Below the pieces are notes generated by a model that was not told where the DNA came from, ran no database searches, and was given only the letters and a program-made list of their open reading frames with translations. A program made the translations under genes and the position numbers. Below, in pieces: positions 61,302 to 64,000 of a DNA stretch of 64,000 nt (positions are counted from its first letter, which is position 1; every line of letters begins with the position of its first letter). The stretch comes from Allobosea sp. 67-29 (GTDB taxonomy: Bacteria; Pseudomonadota; Alphaproteobacteria; Rhizobiales; Beijerinckiaceae), in assembly GCF_001898115.1 (NCBI RefSeq), contig NZ_MKSQ01000023.1, positions 62,001 through 126,000 on the forward strand, read 5' to 3'.

Positions 61302-62741
61302 ATGAGCCTGCCTGCTGTGTCGCACCCCGCAAATCCCGATGCCGGCGCCGCCCTGCCGCCATCGCGAGAGGCCGTCGAGGCGGTGACGCAGGCTCTCGCG
61401 GCCCGCTTCGGCAATCGGCTCGTGACCAGCCTCGCCGTGCGCCAGCAGCATGGCCATACGCTGACCTGGATTCCGAACCAGGCGCCGGACGCGGTGGTGT
61501 TCCCGCAGAGCACGGAAGAGGTTTCCGAGATCGTGAAGCTGTGCGCCGCGCATGGTATACCGGTCATCGCCTTTGGCACTGGCACGTCGCTCGAGGGCCA
61601 TGTCAACGCACCCTTCGGCGGCGTCTGCATCGACATGTCGCAGATGAAGCGGATCATCGCGGTGCATGCCGAGGACCTCGATGTCGTCGTCGAGGCCGGT
61701 GTTACCCGCAAGGAGCTCAATGAGCATCTGCGCGACCAGGGGCTGATGTTCCCGATCGACCCCGGCGCCGATGCTTCCATCGGCGGCATGGCGGCGACGC
61801 GCGCATCCGGCACCAATGCGGTGCGCTACGGGACGATGAAGGACAATGTGCTGGCGCTGAAGGCGGTAATGGCGGATGGCTCGATCGTCCAGACCTCCAC
61901 GCGTGCGCGCAAGACCTCCGCCGGCTACGACCTGACCCGCCTGCTCGTCGGTTCGGAAGGAACGCTGGGCATCATCACCGAGATCACGCTGAAGCTGCAC
62001 GGCATTCCGGAGGCGATCGCCGCCGGCGTCTGCCCCTTCCCCTCGATCAAGGCTGCCTGCGACACCGCGATCATGACGATCCAGACGGGTATCCCGGTGG
62101 CGCGGATCGAACTGCTCGACGAGGTGATGATCAAGGGCTTCAACCTCCACTCCAAGCTCGGCCTGCCGGAGACGCCGATGCTCTTCGTCGAGTTCCACGG
62201 TACCGACGCCTGGGTTAAGGAGCAGTCCGAGCGCTTCGGGGAGATCGCTGCGGATCATGGCGGCGGCCCGTTCGACTGGGCCACCAAGGCGGAGGACCGT
62301 ACGCGGCTGTGGGAGGCGCGCCATAACGGCTACTGGGCCGGGCGGGCCCTGCGCCCGGGCGCGGATACGCTGGCGACCGATGTCTGCGTGCCGATCTCGC
62401 GGCTTGCAGACTGTGTCGACGAAACGAAGCGCGACATCGAGGAGAGCGGCCTGATCGCACCGATCGCAGGCCATGTCGGCGATGGCAACTTCCATACGCA
62501 GCCCTTGCTAGACCTGGCCGATCCGGAGGAGGTGGCACGCGTCCAGGGCTTCATCGACCGCCTGGTCAAGCGGGCGTTGGCCATGGGTGGCACATGCACG
62601 GGCGAGCACGGCGTGGGCCAGAAGAAGATCAAGTATCTGGAATTAGAGCATGGCGCCGAGGCGGTGGGCCTGATGCGGACGATCAAGCGGGCGCTCGATC
62701 CCCAGAACATCCTGAATCCGGGCAAAATCATCGCTCTGTGA
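61302..62741 (+). CDS. FAD-linked 2-hydroxyacid dehydrogenase (D-lactate dehydrogenase/GlcD-like)
   Basis: A 479-residue FAD-binding PCMH-type oxidoreductase, oxidising D-lactate or a similar 2-hydroxyacid and reducing a cytochrome or quinone. The FAD site shows FGTGTSLEGHVNAPFGG, DPGADASIGGMAATRASGTNAVRYG (read as two motifs) and LVGSEGTLGIITEITLKL. The C-terminal FAD-oxidase cap has GHVGDGNFH (metal-site histidine) and GGTCTGEHGVGQKK, then PQNILNPGKI at the end. All motifs are intact and length fits. The start at 61302 (MSLPAVSHP) is preferred over an upstream start. Glycolate or other substrates are possible; a partner iron-sulfur subunit is not next to it. Confidence 0.92.
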   Translation: MSLPAVSHPANPDAGAALPPSREAVEAVTQALAARFGNRLVTSLAVRQQHGHTLTWIPNQAPDAVVFPQSTEEVSEIVKLCAAHGIPVIAFGTGTSLEGHVNAPFGGVCIDMSQMKRIIAVHAEDLDVVVEAGVTRKELNEHLRDQGLMFPIDPGADASIGGMAATRASGTNAVRYGTMKDNVLALKAVMADGSIVQTSTRARKTSAGYDLTRLLVGSEGTLGIITEITLKLHGIPEAIAAGVCPFPSIKAACDTAIMTIQTGIPVARIELLDEVMIKGFNLHSKLGLPETPMLFVEFHGTDAWVKEQSERFGEIAADHGGGPFDWATKAEDRTRLWEARHNGYWAGRALRPGADTLATDVCVPISRLADCVDETKRDIEESGLIAPIAGHVGDGNFHTQPLLDLADPEEVARVQGFIDRLVKRALAMGGTCTGEHGVGQKKIKYLELEHGAEAVGLMRTIKRALDPQNILNPGKIIAL

Positions 62742-62892
62742 CATCGCGGACGCTTGCGCCGCCGGCACGCTTCGCCGAAATGTCGTGATCTCGCCGCGAC
62801 TTGCCGTCATCCTGCTGACAGCATGAGCGTACATGGCGGTGCCGGCCCGGCCGGCACTGCCCGCTGGGTGCGAAAGGGGCAGAAAGCGGACG

Positions 62893-64000
62893 TTGCGTGA
62901 AAGTCTGACAGTTCTCGCGGCCTTGCTGGTGCTGGCACTGCTGACGGCCCTGATTGGCCCCGGCTTCGTCGACTGGCGCGCCTACAGGCCTCAAATCGAA
63001 ACGCGATTGAGTGAGGCGCTCGGCGTCGAGACCGCGATCGGTGGTGATATTCGCGTCCGCCTGCTGCCGTCGCCGCGCGTGACGCTGGGTGCTTTGCGGA
63101 TCGGCGAGCCGGGCGAGGCGAGCTCGGCCACGGTCGAAACCGCGACCGTCGAGCTCGCGCTGGCCTCGCTGGCGCGTGGCGAGTTCCGCTTCTCCCAGGC
63201 GAATTTCGACGGCGCTACCGTGGCGCTCGTCCTCGACAGCGACGGCGCGATCCGGCTGCCGCAGCGCAGCGGCGGCGGCTTGCCGGCCCAGGCCAGCCTC
63301 GACCGGCTGACCATCAGCCGGTCGGCCCTGATCTGGCGCGATCCGGCGAAGGAGCCGGTCACGATCGCGCCGATCGCGGCGGAGGTCTCGGCCGTCAGTC
63401 TTGCGGGGCCCTGGCGCTTCGAAGGCGAGGTCGCGGGGGTCTCGGTTCGGGTATCCACCGGCGAGATCGAGGAAGGGGGCCGGCTGAGGGCCAAGGCCTT
63501 CCTCACCGGCGACAACCTGCAGTTCAATTTCGACGGGGCGCTGCTGCTGCCGCGGCAGGGCGGCAGCGTCGGAGTCTCGGCCGACGGCCTGTTCAACCTG
63601 TCGCCGGGGGGAGCGGTGGCGCTTTCGGGCCGGGTCCGCGGCGGCAGCCGCCAGCTCGACCTGTCCGGGCTTACGCTCGACCTTGCCGGCGGGGCCGCAC
63701 GGCTGGAAGGCGAGGGTCAGTATCTCCCCGTCAGTGGAACCGGTTCGGTCGCGCTGAGAGCCCGCAGGGTGGATGCCGATGCGCTGGCGACGGCGCTGGC
63801 GGAGCGCAAGGGCTTCGAACAGGCGCTGCAGGGCTTGCCCGGTAGCTTCGACATCAGCCTCGACCTCGACCAGATGGTCTGGCGCGGCGAGGATTTCTCA
63901 GCGCTCGCACTGCGTGGGAAGATCCACGATCGCGGGCTTTCCGATGCCACAGCCTCGCTGCGCGTCGCGGGGGCCCTGATCGGCGCCAGCGGCCGTCTCG
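62893..64000 (+). CDS. AsmA family protein, N-terminal part (3' end outside window)
   Basis: The frame runs open to the window edge. It begins with a membrane anchor (ESLTVLAALLVLALLTALIG) and the AsmA hallmark GFVDWRAYRPQIETRLSEALG, then GGDIRVRLLPSPRVTLGALRIGEP, followed by repetitive beta-rich sequence as expected for an AsmA/VPS13-like lipid-transfer groove. AsmA-like proteins span the periplasm from the inner membrane and take part in lipid movement or outer-membrane assembly. The start is uncertain: a TTG at 62893 gives the family-like N-terminus (M)RESLTVL, while an in-frame ATG at 62833 would add 20 basic residues. The 151-bp gap before it holds nothing notable. Confidence 0.87.
   Translation, partial: MRESLTVLAALLVLALLTALIGPGFVDWRAYRPQIETRLSEALGVETAIGGDIRVRLLPSPRVTLGALRIGEPGEASSATVETATVELALASLARGEFRFSQANFDGATVALVLDSDGAIRLPQRSGGGLPAQASLDRLTISRSALIWRDPAKEPVTIAPIAAEVSAVSLAGPWRFEGEVAGVSVRVSTGEIEEGGRLRAKAFLTGDNLQFNFDGALLLPRQGGSVGVSADGLFNLSPGGAVALSGRVRGGSRQLDLSGLTLDLAGGAARLEGEGQYLPVSGTGSVALRARRVDADALATALAERKGFEQALQGLPGSFDISLDLDQMVWRGEDFSALALRGKIHDRGLSDATASLRVAGALIGASGRL

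Overview
The window is 64 kb of GC-rich (roughly two-thirds G+C) chromosome from an alphaproteobacterium, most likely a member of the Hyphomicrobiales (Rhizobiales); a Bosea- or Methylobacterium-like genome would fit, but this is inference. Supporting signs are the order mraZ-rsmH-ftsL-ftsI-murE-murF-mraY-murD-ftsW-murG-murC-murB-ddl-ftsQ-ftsA-ftsZ-lpxC-bamD-recN, a long FtsZ linker with a rhizobial-type C-terminal peptide, btaA-btaB, a CtrA-type box (TTAA-N7-TTAA), GANTC (CcrM) sites at cell-division promoters, and intergenic palindromes of kinds common in this order. No phage, insertion sequence, CRISPR array or tRNA was seen.

Layout. 1-7.5 kb: the end of metH, a YjdM-like protein, a GNAT acetyltransferase, a PAS-degenerate-GGDEF protein, a TerB-DnaJ protein with an AmpD-like amidase, a lytic transglycosylase, the RNase P RNA (rnpB), and the divergent ohr/ohrR peroxide pair with its operators. 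7.7-35.3 kb: the division and cell wall (dcw) cluster. It starts at a promoter carrying two GANTC sites and four 10-bp-spaced MraZ-type repeats and runs to ftsZ (strong terminator), lpxC, bamD and recN. Between murD and ftsW it is split by a reverse-strand molybdenum hydroxylase operon (2Fe-2S subunit, Mo-binding subunit, dihaem cytochrome c) and a divergent TetR regulator. 35.3-41.8 kb: an MBL-fold hydrolase, a DbpA-type DEAD-box helicase, a 24-residue membrane peptide, a DUF2189 protein and ligA.

41.8-64 kb is a mosaic of small regulator-target units: AraC with an MFS exporter; AraC with azlCD; aminopeptidase P; two small unknown proteins behind twin 12-bp palindromes; prmA; a VOC protein; an SDR with an HxlR regulator; a membrane protein with a TetR regulator and two near-identical 18-bp operators; uvrD; aidB; msrB; btaA-btaB (betaine lipid synthesis, behind a Pho-box-like site); a potassium channel with a C-terminal zinc ribbon; a thioesterase; a FAD-linked 2-hydroxyacid dehydrogenase; and the start of an AsmA-family protein that leaves the window.

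Functionally the core makes lipid II (MurC, D, E, F, Ddl, MraY, MurG, MurB), polymerises and crosslinks it at the septum (FtsW, FtsI), assembles the divisome (FtsL, Q, A, Z) and supplies outer-membrane biogenesis (LpxC, BamD). The least ordinary features are regulatory: the mraZ promoter, the foreign operon splitting the dcw cluster, a low-GC motif-rich patch inside ddl upstream of ftsQ, and the paired palindromes near 48.2 kb. I saw no clear new multi-gene defence or mobile system.
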